Positions 34,967 to 44,046 of a stretch of DNA of 64,000 bases are shown here, piece after piece. Location: assembly GCA_020443295.1 (NCBI GenBank), contig JAGRIJ010000040.1, positions 1 to 64,000 of the forward strand, in the 5' to 3' direction. A program made the position numbers and the translations under genes. Within the stretch, counting starts at the first letter, position 1. Each line of letters begins with the position of its first letter. Under the pieces are notes generated by a model. It saw only the letters and a program-made list of their open reading frames with translations, made no database searches and was not told where the DNA came from. Origin of the DNA: Alphaproteobacteria bacterium. GTDB lineage: Bacteria; Pseudomonadota; Alphaproteobacteria; Micavibrionales; Micavibrionaceae.

Positions 34967-35833
34967 TCAAAGCTCCGTAGGATCTTTACCGAACCGTCTT
35001 CGGAACGGGTGAGCCAGATAAGTGCCCAGAAACCGTACATCCTTGGCGTAAAAACCCAGCTCTTCAAGAGCAAGGGTAAACGCACGGCTTTCCGAGTGTC
35101 CTTCAATATCGCAATAGAAGGTCGCGGCCTGAAACGTTTCATCGACATAGGATTCCAGCTTGGTCAGGCTCAGCCCGTTGGTGGCGAACCCGCCCAGAGC
35201 CTTATAAAGCGCGGCTGGAATGTTCCGGACCTCGAAAAACAGGCTCGTAATCACATCACCCCCGGCGGAAAGATCGGGAATGTGGGGCTCAGGCGAGAGA
35301 ACGAGAAAGCGCGTCGTATTATGCTTGCGGTCCTCGATATTCTCCTCAAGGATATCCAGCCCGTAGATTTCCGCGGCCAGAGAAGAAGCAATGGCCGCAT
35401 GAACCTTGTCGTTGCGTTCCGCGATCTCCTTCGCCGCTCCCGCCGTATCGGCATGGATCCGCGGACTGATCTCCAGTTTTTCGATAAATTTGCGGCATTG
35501 CGGCAGGGCATGCACATGGCTGTGCACATATTTGATATCCTCGATTTTAGCCCCTTTGACCCCCAAAAGCATCATGTTGACCGGCTGAAAATGCTCCCCG
35601 ATGATAAAAAGCTCCCAGCTGGGCAACAGGTGATGCACATCGGCCACTCGTCCTGCGATGGTATTATCCACCGGAATCATGGCCAGATCGGTGCGCCCTT
35701 CGGCCACGGCGGCAAAAGCTTCATTAAAGGAGTTATAGGGAACGGTCTGGACTCCCGGATAAACCGCCCGGCAGGACATATCCGAATAGGCGCCCGGCGC
35801 ACCTTGAAAGGCAATGGATTTGGGCTTTTTCAT
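34967..35833 (-). CDS. pheA: Prephenate dehydratase
   Basis: 288 residues; makes phenylpyruvate for phenylalanine synthesis. Catalytic domain with IAFQGAPGAYSDMSCRAVYPG at the start and VDNTIAGRVADVHHLL and HVHALPQCRKFIE, and DTAGAAKEIAERNDKVHAAIAS with the catalytic Thr-type region. A C-terminal ACT domain follows (VITSLFFEVRNIPAALYKAL, GLSLTKLES), the site of feedback by phenylalanine. No chorismate-mutase domain is fused. It is monocistronic here. Confidence 0.96.
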   Translation of the reverse strand: MKKPKSIAFQGAPGAYSDMSCRAVYPGVQTVPYNSFNEAFAAVAEGRTDLAMIPVDNTIAGRVADVHHLLPSWELFIIGEHFQPVNMMLLGVKGAKIEDIKYVHSHVHALPQCRKFIEKLEISPRIHADTAGAAKEIAERNDKVHAAIASSLAAEIYGLDILEENIEDRKHNTTRFLVLSPEPHIPDLSAGGDVITSLFFEVRNIPAALYKALGGFATNGLSLTKLESYVDETFQAATFYCDIEGHSESRAFTLALEELGFYAKDVRFLGTYLAHPFRRRFGKDPTEL

Positions 35834-35892
35834 GTACTTTACGCAATCCTTATATTTAACCCCGATTTGACAAAAGTCATATCACTTTTCGG

Positions 35893-35920
35893 TTGAATGA
35901 CTATAGGTGAAGCGTATAAC
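35893..35920 (+). promoter_or_regulatory. Promoter for the cytochrome c gene
   Basis: TTGAAT (35893-35898) and TATAAC (35915-35920) are separated by 16 bases, about 90 bases before the cytochrome c ATG. Confidence 0.4.
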
Positions 35921-36007
35921 TATGTCGACACAGGCTTTCAAGATGTTATCCTCTGGAGGCTGTGGCGGAAGATGTAAACCCACCAAAAAAACGAGTTTAG
36001 GAAAGAA

Positions 36008-36856
36008 ATGTCCAGCTTTGAATTCAATAAACTGTTTGCAGCCGTCCTGATTGCCGGAATTGTCGCAATGCTCTCCGGCTTTATTGCAAAACAGGCCGTT
36101 CACCCCGAAGCCCTGATCAAGGATGCCGTCGCCATCGAAGGCGCTTCAGCCGAAGGCGGGCACGACGGCGCGAAAACCGAAGACAAGGGCCCCGAACCCG
36201 TTCTGGCCCTCCTGGAGACAGCTGACGTGGAAAGAGGCGCGAAACTCACCAAAGCCTGCGCGGCCTGCCATTCCTTTGAAAAAGGCGGCCCGGCGAAACA
36301 GGGCCCGAACCTGTGGGGAGTTATAAACCGCGACAAGGCCGGCAACGGTGGGTTCGACTACTCCGATGGCATGAAGGAAAAGGGCGGAAAATGGGATTAC
36401 GCCTCCCTTAACCTGTTCCTGACCAAGCCGAAGAACTATGTCGCCGGCACGAAAATGAATTTTATCGGCCTGAAAAAGGTAGCCGACCGCGCCGCGGTCA
36501 TCGCATGGCTGCGTACCCTCGCGGATACTCCCCCCGCTCTTCCGAGCGAAGCCGAAATTACTGCCGAACAGGGCGCTTCATCCGCCCCGGCTGATGAAAC
36601 CGCGCCGCCTGCAGAGGCACCCGCAGAAGCCGCTCCGGGCGAAACTCCCGCAAAAGAAGGGGCAGCCGAAGCCCCGGCTGAAGAAGGCGCAGCCCAGAAC
36701 GCAGCCGCCCCGGAAGCCGGAACCGAGTCACCGGCCCCCTCGCAGGATCAGGCAACCCCTGAAAACCCGGCCCCTGCCGCTCAGGCAGAGGAACAAAAGC
36801 CCGAAACGGCGCCCGCAGCCCAACCCGAAGCTCCGCAGCAAGCGCCTGCTCAATAA
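36008..36856 (+). CDS. Membrane-anchored cytochrome c (CycM/c552-like) with Pro/Ala-rich tail
   Basis: 282 residues. An N-terminal membrane anchor (LFAAVLIAGIVAMLSGFIA, about 9-27) leads to a c-type haem domain: CAACH at residues 84-88, GPNLWGVINRDKAG, and the distal Met in GTKMNFIGLKK near 150. A tail of about 100 residues rich in Ala, Pro and Glu follows (about 178-282), unusual for the family. Such cytochromes carry electrons from bc1 to the terminal oxidase in alphaproteobacteria. It is followed by a terminator and stands alone. Confidence 0.9.
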   Translation: MSSFEFNKLFAAVLIAGIVAMLSGFIAKQAVHPEALIKDAVAIEGASAEGGHDGAKTEDKGPEPVLALLETADVERGAKLTKACAACHSFEKGGPAKQGPNLWGVINRDKAGNGGFDYSDGMKEKGGKWDYASLNLFLTKPKNYVAGTKMNFIGLKKVADRAAVIAWLRTLADTPPALPSEAEITAEQGASSAPADETAPPAEAPAEAAPGETPAKEGAAEAPAEEGAAQNAAAPEAGTESPAPSQDQATPENPAPAAQAEEQKPETAPAAQPEAPQQAPAQ

Positions 36857-36881
36857 AACCGGATAAAACGAAAAAATCAGG

Positions 36882-36914
36882 AAAGGCTGGAAACTTCGGT
36901 TTTCAGCCTTTTTA
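36882..36914 (+). terminator. Rho-independent terminator after the cytochrome c gene
   Basis: A long stem from AAAGGCTGGAAAC (36882-36894) and GTTTTCAGCCTTT (36899-36911), including one G-T pair, with a TTCG tetraloop and T-run. Confidence 0.92.
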
Positions 36915-36985
36915 TTTTAGCCACGCCTGATCCAAAACATGTCATTCTGGTGAATGATTGAAACCCGGCATTTAAATATTTTTCG

Positions 36986-37501
36986 ATGAAAACTGTAACG
37001 AGCAACAGACATAAAATTATATACTTTTTCATCGTCTGTGCTGTCTTACTGTCAGCGCTTCTCTTCTCCGGGTCGATCTACATTACGCCGCCTTGGAAAA
37101 TCACTGATCCCGACAATCCAAAATTCGATCCCCTGACATTTGATTTTCGGGATTATGCCAACTCAAAATACAACGTATTCCAACAATGCGACATCGTTAA
37201 AAAGGTTTTTCTCCGAGAAAAAATGGATAGGCACTTAATAGATACAATACTCGTGACAAATAATGGGTTTCGAATGAGTGAGAGATATATGGGGCATAAT
37301 ACAGTTGGATATCTGAGCCCAATAGAAAGCGGGACGGTTTTCGGCCATGTATACTTTCCCATGTTTTATGGTGGGTTTGTAATAGATGTTCAATACGCCT
37401 CGGACAACAACACAATTCAATACGTCGATTGCATTTACCTAACCGGCGCGTTTGACGCCAAATTTCACAGAGCGCCATTCTTTATAAGGGGAGAAAAATG
37501 A
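36986..37501 (+). CDS. Unknown membrane-anchored protein
   Basis: 171 residues with one N-terminal membrane helix (IIYFFIVCAVLLSALLFSGSIYI) and a soluble domain with scattered aromatic residues (YSPI, GTVFGHVYFPMFYGGFVIDVQYA). Base composition is clearly more AT-rich than the neighbours, which may mark acquired DNA. The stop abuts the convergent holC stop without any gap. No family recognised. Confidence 0.55.
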   Translation: MKTVTSNRHKIIYFFIVCAVLLSALLFSGSIYITPPWKITDPDNPKFDPLTFDFRDYANSKYNVFQQCDIVKKVFLREKMDRHLIDTILVTNNGFRMSERYMGHNTVGYLSPIESGTVFGHVYFPMFYGGFVIDVQYASDNNTIQYVDCIYLTGAFDAKFHRAPFFIRGEK

Positions 37502-37951
37502 CTACCCCTTCTTCTCCCACCCGCCGCGGTCATTTTGCAGCCAGTAAGTCACGCTGTGCCCGGCCTCTTTATAGGCTTTCCAGCGCTCGCGCGCAGCCTG
37601 CACCGCCTCCGCATCGCCGCCGTCCAGCATTTCGCAGCACAGGGTAATCTCCCCCCCGAAAGTAGACGCCGCCCCCTGCCCGACAATCAGCACATCGGCT
37701 TTGTTCGGATTATCGTTCCCGTGCGTAAGCCAGACGGGTTGACGGTCCGCCTGGCCCTCTTTGGCGCTGCCGTGAGGCAGGAAACTGTCGGGCCGGAACG
37801 TCCATAACCGCTCGTTAAGCTGCGCGACCTGCCTCTCATCCTTGAGACGCACGACCAGGCGGTGCCCGTTTTCCAGCGCCTTGGAAATAAGAAAAGGCAG
37901 CGCGTCTTCCTGGCTTTGGCGCTGCAGATGATAAAACCGCACCTCAGCCAT
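37502..37951 (-). CDS. holC: DNA polymerase III chi subunit
   Basis: 149 residues from the ATG at 37951 (MAEVRFYHL); longer in-frame starts lie inside the upstream gene. Family pattern: N-terminal EVRFYHLQRQSQEDALPFLISKALENGHRLVVRLKDERQ, then LWTFRPDSFLPHGS and PVWLTHGNDNPNKADVLIVGQG, the beta strand and SSB-contact region. Clamp-loader accessory linking to SSB. Its ATG overlaps the aminomutase stop by 8 bases. Normally follows pepA directly; here an aminomutase gene is between. Confidence 0.9.
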   Translation of the reverse strand: MAEVRFYHLQRQSQEDALPFLISKALENGHRLVVRLKDERQVAQLNERLWTFRPDSFLPHGSAKEGQADRQPVWLTHGNDNPNKADVLIVGQGAASTFGGEITLCCEMLDGGDAEAVQAARERWKAYKEAGHSVTYWLQNDRGGWEKKG

Positions 37952-39020
37952 CCGCAGCCTCCACGCGCGGCGGATAAAAATGGAGGTTGCCGTCAATATC
38001 TTCAACGACATAACGTCCTTCATCCAGCAAAACGGCATAAGAATGCTCAACTGGAACCTTCCCGTAACCTCCGGGAATATCCAGCACGTAGCGCGGCAGG
38101 CAGATCCCCGAAAGCCGCCCTTGCAGGGCACGCATAATTTCCCGCCCCCGCTCGATCGTGACCCGGAAATGCCCCGTCCCTACAGCAAGGTCAGGGTGGT
38201 GAAGATAATAGGGTTTGACATGCAGACCGATCAGCCGCCGGAACAGACTCTCAAGCACCGCCGGGTCATCGTTAACCCCTTTAAGCAGCACGGATTGTGA
38301 AAGAAGGCTGCATCCCGCCGCTCTCAACTGCGCCAGCGCAACCTCTACCTCCGGCGTAATCTCTTGCGCATGATTGATATGGATAACCAGATAGATGGGT
38401 CGACCGGATGATTTTAAAACGTTGCAAATCGTATCTGTGATTCTTTGCGGATCGGCCACCGGGACGCGCGAATGAATCCGCACCACCTGAACATGGCTGA
38501 TCCGGTTCAGCCGACTCAGAACGTCCTCAAGCCTCCGCGCGGAAAGAACCAGCGGATCCCCCCCGGTCAGGATGACCTCCCAGATCGCCGGGGTCGCTTC
38601 GATATAGCCAAGCGCCGCCTCAAGATCGTCGTCCGAAAAAACATCCTGCCCCGGCCCGACCATCTCCCGCCGGAAACAGTAACGGCAATAAACCGCGCAG
38701 ATATTCGAAATCTTCAGCAGAACCCGGTCCGGGTAACGGTGCACGATCCCCTTCACCGGGCTGTGCGGCAAATCCCCGATCGGATCGCCCAGCTCTTCGG
38801 GCAAGACTTTCAGCTCTTCGGGCGAAGGAAGATATTGCCGCCCGACCGGGTCCAGCAACGGATTGTCGGTCCCGGCCAGGGTCCGCTCGACCTGCGCGTT
38901 CACGCCAACCGCGTAACGCCCGGCCAGATCCTCATAGGCATGGGAATCGCAGCCCGGCAGCAATCCGGCCTGCTTCAAATCGGAAACGCTCGTATAGCGG
39001 GTCTTCTTGGCAACGCTCAT
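37944..39020 (-). CDS. Lysine 2,3-aminomutase-like radical SAM enzyme (EpmB type)
   Basis: 358 residues. The radical-SAM cluster motif is CAVYCRYCFR (Cys-x3-Cys-x2-Cys). LSNPLLDP-like spacing, GDPLVLSARRLEDVLSRL and the PLP-lysine region HVKPYYLHHPDLAVGTGHFRV match the KamA/EpmB family. In E. coli EpmB isomerises lysine for EF-P modification with EpmA. epmA and efp are not in the window. The short length (about 360) favours EpmB over full-length KamA, but the call is tentative. Only five bases separate it from pepA and it overlaps holC, so all three form an operon. Confidence 0.82.
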   Translation of the reverse strand: MSVAKKTRYTSVSDLKQAGLLPGCDSHAYEDLAGRYAVGVNAQVERTLAGTDNPLLDPVGRQYLPSPEELKVLPEELGDPIGDLPHSPVKGIVHRYPDRVLLKISNICAVYCRYCFRREMVGPGQDVFSDDDLEAALGYIEATPAIWEVILTGGDPLVLSARRLEDVLSRLNRISHVQVVRIHSRVPVADPQRITDTICNVLKSSGRPIYLVIHINHAQEITPEVEVALAQLRAAGCSLLSQSVLLKGVNDDPAVLESLFRRLIGLHVKPYYLHHPDLAVGTGHFRVTIERGREIMRALQGRLSGICLPRYVLDIPGGYGKVPVEHSYAVLLDEGRYVVEDIDGNLHFYPPRVEAADG

Positions 39021-39025
39021 AAGGA

Positions 39026-40534
39026 TTATTCATAATGATCCGCGATCCACCTGTCCAGCAGGCGAACGCCAAACCCCGTGCCGAATTTGGGCGTCGTTTC
39101 GCGGTCCTTCTTGATCCAGGCCGTCCCGGCAATATCCAGATGCGCCCACGGCGTATCCCCCTCAATAAAGTGCCACAGGAACCCCGCAGCCGTGCAGGAC
39201 CCGGCATCCCGGCCCGATTTGCCGATATTCTGCAGATCGGCGGTATCGCTTTCCATTTCCTTTTTGAACACCTCGTCCAGCGGCATCCGCCAGAGCTTCT
39301 CGCCCACGGCTTTCGCGGATTCGTCCAGTTCGCCCCAGAGCTTGTCGTTATTGACGAACGTCCCGCAATATTCATGCCCCAGCGCCACGATAATCGCCCC
39401 GGTGAGGGTCGCAAGATCGATAATCACCTGCGGCTTGTAAAGCTTCTGGACATAGGAAAGGATATCCGCAAGCACCAGCCGCCCCTCGGCATCCGTGTTC
39501 AGAACCTCGATCGTCTTGCCCGAATAGGATTTCAATATATCCGCCGGACGGTACGCCCGGTCCGAAGGCATGTTCTCAACGACCCCGATGATCCCGACCG
39601 CATTAACCTTCGCCTTGCGCAGCGCAAGCGACTTGATCGTCCCGACCACGGCCGCCGATCCGCCCATATCCATCTTCATCTCGTCCATTCCGGCGCCGGG
39701 TTTGAGGGAAATCCCCCCCGTATCGAACGTCACGCCCTTTCCGACCAGCGCCACCGGCTTGGCCTTGCTCTCCTTGCCCAGCCCGTTCCAGCGCATAATG
39801 ACCACGCAGGGCGGATTCGCCGAACCCTGCCCGACCGCCATCAACGCGCCAAACCCGTTTTTGACCAGCTTCTTGTCGTCCAGAATTTCGATCTCGACCC
39901 CATACGGCTTCAACTCTTCGAGAATCCGGTTGGCATAAGCGTAAGGGTAAATCACGTTCGGCGGCTCGTTGACGACATCGCGGGCGAAAAATACGCCCTT
40001 GATCGTCTGGCTTTCGCGCTTGAAAATCTTTTCCGCATCGCGCTCCGCAGAAGTAACGACATAAAGCCGCTCGGGCTTCTGTTTCGGTTCATCGTCTTTC
40101 TTTTCGGACTTATAAACTTCAAAACGGTACGACCGAAGCTTAGCGCCCACCGCCAGATGCGCGGCGATAAGCCCCTTATCCTTGCACCCCTCATCGACCA
40201 GCAGATCGGCGCTCTTGAAGTTCCGGTCATCCAGAGCGGCATAAAGCTTGCCGCCCGCCTTTTCCGCCTCCTGCGCGGTCATCTTTTCCGGCTCTCCAAG
40301 TCCCAGCAAAACCAGATAATCGTAGGAAGCCTTCGCGGGAAGCAGCGTAACCAGCGTCTGCCCGGTCTTGCCTTTAAAAGACGCGCTTTTCTCCAGGGCG
40401 CGCTCCGCAAAAGCTTTCGTCTCCTTATCCAGAGGCTCGCTGCCCGCAGCCAGCTTGTTCCCGGCACTGACACAAACGATCAGGGCATCCGCTTTTTTCT
40501 TGGAGGTCTTGGAAAATGTGATATCAAACGTCAT
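39026..40534 (-). CDS. pepA: Leucyl aminopeptidase (M17)
   Basis: 502 residues. The two-zinc C-terminal domain has KGVTFDTGGISLKPGAGMDEMKMDMGGSA with catalytic Lys and zinc Asp ligands, and NTDAEGRLVLADIL with the last Asp and Glu ligands and the catalytic Arg. The N-terminal alpha/beta domain is the usual divergent part. Hexameric, cytoplasmic. It is divergent from lptF and leads the pepA-aminomutase-holC operon. Confidence 0.96.
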   Translation of the reverse strand: MTFDITFSKTSKKKADALIVCVSAGNKLAAGSEPLDKETKAFAERALEKSASFKGKTGQTLVTLLPAKASYDYLVLLGLGEPEKMTAQEAEKAGGKLYAALDDRNFKSADLLVDEGCKDKGLIAAHLAVGAKLRSYRFEVYKSEKKDDEPKQKPERLYVVTSAERDAEKIFKRESQTIKGVFFARDVVNEPPNVIYPYAYANRILEELKPYGVEIEILDDKKLVKNGFGALMAVGQGSANPPCVVIMRWNGLGKESKAKPVALVGKGVTFDTGGISLKPGAGMDEMKMDMGGSAAVVGTIKSLALRKAKVNAVGIIGVVENMPSDRAYRPADILKSYSGKTIEVLNTDAEGRLVLADILSYVQKLYKPQVIIDLATLTGAIIVALGHEYCGTFVNNDKLWGELDESAKAVGEKLWRMPLDEVFKKEMESDTADLQNIGKSGRDAGSCTAAGFLWHFIEGDTPWAHLDIAGTAWIKKDRETTPKFGTGFGVRLLDRWIADHYE

Positions 40535-40636
40535 AGTCTTTGTCCCGGCGCAAAAAAGATGCGATTAGAGTTCGTGTGAATTTAAGAGTACTATAAGCAT
40601 TTCTGCCAGAGGGTCCACAGCCAGTAAAGACGGGCG

Positions 40637-41779
40637 ATGAAAATTTTTGAGCGCTACATCTTCAGAAATCTGGCCATCGGCACCGTCTTTGTGGCGCTCA
40701 CCCTGACCTTTATCATTTTTTTGACCCAGTCCCTGCGCTTTCTGGAGATGATTCTTGAATCGAACACGTCGGGCTCGTCGCTCTGGATCCTGACCCTTCT
40801 GGCTCTGCCGCGATTTTTTGAAATCATCCTGCCCCTGTCCCTGATGACCGCCACCTTGTTCATATATAACAAGATGACCCTGGACTCCGAACTTGTGGTA
40901 ATCCGCGCGATCGGCCATTCGCCGTTTACACTGGCAAAACCGGCCCTGCTTCTGGGAATGATGATTACAGTCTTCTTATGGATCAACGCCCTCTGGATCG
41001 CACCGGCCTCCCTGAACCGCATGCAACAGATGCGCCTGAGCCTCACGACGGAATTCTCCAACTATCTCTTCCGCGAAGGCGTTTTCAATCAGGTCGGCAA
41101 AGGCCTGACCGTCTACATCCACAAGAAAAGCAGCCTTGGCGATCTGGCCGGTCTGATGATTTATGACACGCGCGATAAAAACAAAAGCCCCTCGACCATT
41201 CTCGCCAAGCGGGGACAGATCGTCGCAACGGACGAAGGCCAGCAGGTTCTTGTCTTTGATGGCTCAAGACAGGAATTTGACCTCAACACATCGATTCTGC
41301 AACGTCTCGATTTTGAAAAATATACCATCGATATCCCCAGCAATACCGAGACTCGCACCCGCTGGCAGGAACCGGACGAACGCACGATTACCGAACTCCT
41401 GAATCCCGATCCGGATAATGATCGCGACGTCAAAAGCGCCGATGAATTCCTCATTGAGATTCATCGGAGGATCACGGCACCGCTTATGGCGCTGGCTGTA
41501 ACTCTTATAGCGGTAAACTGCCTGCTGCTGGGCGAAGTGGAACGGCGCGGCCAAACCCGCAGGATCATTCTCGCCGTAACCCTCGTCGTGCTTTTGCAAA
41601 GCTTTTCCTTGGGAATCGACAGCATGACAAGAAATTCGCTGTCGGGAATCCCCCTGCGGTATCTGGTCACTTTGGGGCCTGTCATCCTCGGCATGGTGAT
41701 GCTCAGCAGCAAAGGGGAGGAGTGGCGCAGAAAACTCCTGAATCCGGCCAGAAATCAGGTCAAGGGAGCGCTGGCATGA
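40637..41779 (+). CDS. lptF: LPS export permease LptF
   Basis: 380 residues of the YjgP/YjgQ family: three N-terminal helices (about 10-30, 48-70, 95-120), a periplasmic jellyroll domain (about 130-260) and three C-terminal helices (about 275-370). MKIFERYIFRNLAIGTVFVALTLTFIIFL is the standard start. Part of LptB2FG, which pulls LPS from the inner membrane. Translation is coupled to lptG through an ATGA overlap. Confidence 0.94.
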   Translation: MKIFERYIFRNLAIGTVFVALTLTFIIFLTQSLRFLEMILESNTSGSSLWILTLLALPRFFEIILPLSLMTATLFIYNKMTLDSELVVIRAIGHSPFTLAKPALLLGMMITVFLWINALWIAPASLNRMQQMRLSLTTEFSNYLFREGVFNQVGKGLTVYIHKKSSLGDLAGLMIYDTRDKNKSPSTILAKRGQIVATDEGQQVLVFDGSRQEFDLNTSILQRLDFEKYTIDIPSNTETRTRWQEPDERTITELLNPDPDNDRDVKSADEFLIEIHRRITAPLMALAVTLIAVNCLLLGEVERRGQTRRIILAVTLVVLLQSFSLGIDSMTRNSLSGIPLRYLVTLGPVILGMVMLSSKGEEWRRKLLNPARNQVKGALA

Positions 41780-42936
41780 GGCTCACCCCCACTCTCAGCC
41801 GCTACCTGGCGCAATATTATATCCTGAACCTTCTGGTTCTGACCGTCGCCCTCATGGCCCTGATTTATCTCTTTGATACGGTCGAACTGCTTCGCCGGGC
41901 CGCAGACAAGCCCGACGTAACTCTCGGTGAAATCCTGAAAATGAGCCTGTTCAAACTGCCCGAAGTCAGCCAGCTCATGATGCCCTTCTCGGTTCTTTTC
42001 AGCGCCATGTTTACTTTTTGGCAGCTCACACGCCGGTACGAGCTGATCGTCGTTCGCGCCTCGGGTTTCTCCGCCTGGCAATTCCTCACCCCCGTCATAG
42101 CAATTGCGATAATCTTTGGCATTCTGCAAATGACCGTAATCAACCCTGTCGGCTCGATCTTCACGCAAAAATACAACCAGCTTCAACACTCTCTTTTAAG
42201 CAAGCAGAAGAATGAAATCGCGATCTTTCAGGAAGGATTGTGGCTCCGGCAGGCCGTGTATCTTCAGGATGAAACGGATTCGGCTCCCTCCGACGACGGA
42301 AGCCCTCAGAGCAATAAACTTGTACCCGGCTACGTAATCTTCCACGCCAGCAAAATAAAACAGCCCGAATGGAAATTGATGAACATAACAGTATTGTATT
42401 TCACCGAGGAAAACGACTTCCTCAAGCGCGTCCATGCGGAAGAAGCCGTACTGACCTTCGCAACCTGGGAAATGAAAAATGTGCTGATCTACAACCGCAA
42501 GGATGTTGTACCCACAAGACAGGACCGCTTTGAACTCCCCACCAGCCTCACACGCGAGGATATAGAGGAGAGCTTTGCCTCTCCTTCAAGCATGTCCTTC
42601 TGGAAACTGCCCGGATACATCAGCACGCTCGAAGAAACAGGGTTCGACGCCGCCCCGCTTCGTGTTTATTACCATAACCTTCTTTCGCAGCCGTTGATGT
42701 ATGTGGCTATGATCCTTCTGGCTGCCTCGGTCTCGATGCGCCCGCCCCGGATGAAGGGAGGCTTCCTGCTCATCGTCCTGGGGGTCTTTATCGGTTTTCT
42801 GGTGTTCTTCCTCTCCAACTTCCTGCAGGCTCTGGGAACCTCCCGTCAGATTCCCGCATTGCTGGCCGCCTGGTCACCGGCCCTGATCTGTTTCCTTCTC
42901 GGCCTGAGCGCGATGCTGAACAACGAAGACGGCTGA
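41776..42936 (+). CDS. lptG: LPS export permease LptG
   Basis: 386 residues from the ATG at 41776, which overlaps the lptF stop; an earlier in-frame ATG lies inside lptF. Six helices with the periplasmic domain between (RYLAQYYILNLLVLTVALMALIYLFDTVELLRR at the start and FRPPRMKGGF-like KGGFLLIVLGVFIGFLVFFLSNFLQALG at the end). Forms the heteromer with LptF and LptB. The usual follower lptD is absent and mlaA comes next after about 230 bases. Confidence 0.94.
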   Translation: MRLTPTLSRYLAQYYILNLLVLTVALMALIYLFDTVELLRRAADKPDVTLGEILKMSLFKLPEVSQLMMPFSVLFSAMFTFWQLTRRYELIVVRASGFSAWQFLTPVIAIAIIFGILQMTVINPVGSIFTQKYNQLQHSLLSKQKNEIAIFQEGLWLRQAVYLQDETDSAPSDDGSPQSNKLVPGYVIFHASKIKQPEWKLMNITVLYFTEENDFLKRVHAEEAVLTFATWEMKNVLIYNRKDVVPTRQDRFELPTSLTREDIEESFASPSSMSFWKLPGYISTLEETGFDAAPLRVYYHNLLSQPLMYVAMILLAASVSMRPPRMKGGFLLIVLGVFIGFLVFFLSNFLQALGTSRQIPALLAAWSPALICFLLGLSAMLNNEDG

Positions 42937-43055
42937 AAAATTAAGAAACCATTGCAAAAATACGACACTTCTCCAGAAAAATATCGTGAGAAAAGAATCT
43001 AGACCCTTGTGTTCAAGTTAAGAATCAATAAACTTTTGCTTTAAATAATCTGATC

Positions 43056-43084
43056 TTGCTGATTCTGCGTTAACTCAATAATAA
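43056..43084 (+). promoter_or_regulatory. Possible promoter for mlaA
   Basis: TTGCTG (43056-43061) and TAATAA (43079-43084) are 17 bases apart in the AT-rich 230-base gap between lptG and mlaA. Moderate match only. Confidence 0.35.
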
Positions 43085-43165
43085 TCCGCGGTTGTTATAA
43101 AGGTTGAGGGTTCTGATCTCCTCATAATGAGCATGACGATGTTAAATAAATCTGGCAAAGGGACG

Positions 43166-43936
43166 ATGGTCTCAAACCTGAAAAAAGTATCTTTGATTCT
43201 CCTGTCCGGGCTGGTGCTGGTATCCTGCGCCTCCAAGGAAAGCAGCCTGATTGTCGAAGACGATCTGGAAATCTACGACCCCTATGAGGGCTATAACCGG
43301 TTTATGTTCAATTTTAACCAGCATTTCGACGATATCGTCGTAAACCCCTTCATCAAGGGCTACCGGTTCGTTACACCGCGTCTGGCCCGTAAAGGCATCA
43401 GAAACTTTCTGCGCAATATCAAATCTCCCGTAACCTTCGCAAACCAGCTCCTTCAGGGTGATGTCAAAGGGGCTGAAGTCTGCCTTCTGCGCGCTGCGAT
43501 CAATACGACGGTGGGACTGGGCGGCCTGATCGATCTGGCCGGCTATAACGGTCTTGAATACGAAGGCGAGGATTTCGGGCAGACTTTGGCGGTCTGGGGT
43601 GTGGACCATGGCCCTTACATGGTTGTGCCCTTCCTTGGCCCCTCCTCCCTGCGGGATTATTCGGGATATTTTGTCGATGGAATGGCTGATCCTTTGCGCT
43701 GGTATCTGTTCAATATCGACGAACGGGACCTGTTTTATACTAAGCTCGGCGCGGATTATGTCGATATCCGGGAATCTCTCTATGATACGCTGAAGGATAT
43801 CCGTCAGAATTCTCTGGACCCCTACGCCGCAACCCGGAGTATTTATTACCAAAGCCGCCGGGCTCTGGTCAGTGACCAGAATATGGAAAGCGGCTTTAAT
43901 ACCCCCTCTATTCCTGATTACGATGAGGAAGATTAA
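43166..43936 (+). CDS. mlaA: MlaA (VacJ) outer-membrane lipoprotein
   Basis: 256 residues from the ATG at 43166, chosen because AAGGGA lies six bases upstream and it gives a clean lipoprotein signal (MVSNLKKVSLILLSGLVLVSC). The mature part has the VacJ pattern YDPYEGYNRFMFNFNQHFD, FLRNIKSPVTFANQLLQGD, ETFGQTLAVWG-like EDFGQTLAVWGVDHGPYMVVPFLGPSSLRD. It removes misplaced phospholipids from the outer leaflet and hands them to MlaC. mlaC follows after about 110 bases; mlaBDEF are elsewhere. Confidence 0.94.
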   Translation: MVSNLKKVSLILLSGLVLVSCASKESSLIVEDDLEIYDPYEGYNRFMFNFNQHFDDIVVNPFIKGYRFVTPRLARKGIRNFLRNIKSPVTFANQLLQGDVKGAEVCLLRAAINTTVGLGGLIDLAGYNGLEYEGEDFGQTLAVWGVDHGPYMVVPFLGPSSLRDYSGYFVDGMADPLRWYLFNIDERDLFYTKLGADYVDIRESLYDTLKDIRQNSLDPYAATRSIYYQSRRALVSDQNMESGFNTPSIPDYDEED

Positions 43937-44046
43937 GCAAAAATCCCATTTTTTTATGATTGACGCCCTGTTTTTGTAATATAGAAGGAACGGGGATCGA
44001 ATAAGCGAATAATATATAGAATGGGTATTTTGTAAGGAGTTGACTT

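Noticed and set aside
39035..40579. 514-codon open frame opposite pepA
   Set aside because: pepA carries all M17 motifs over the same bases; the opposite frame has no recognisable domain.
42937..43165. CtrA boxes upstream of mlaA
   Set aside because: TTAA words occur but none at the seven-base spacing.
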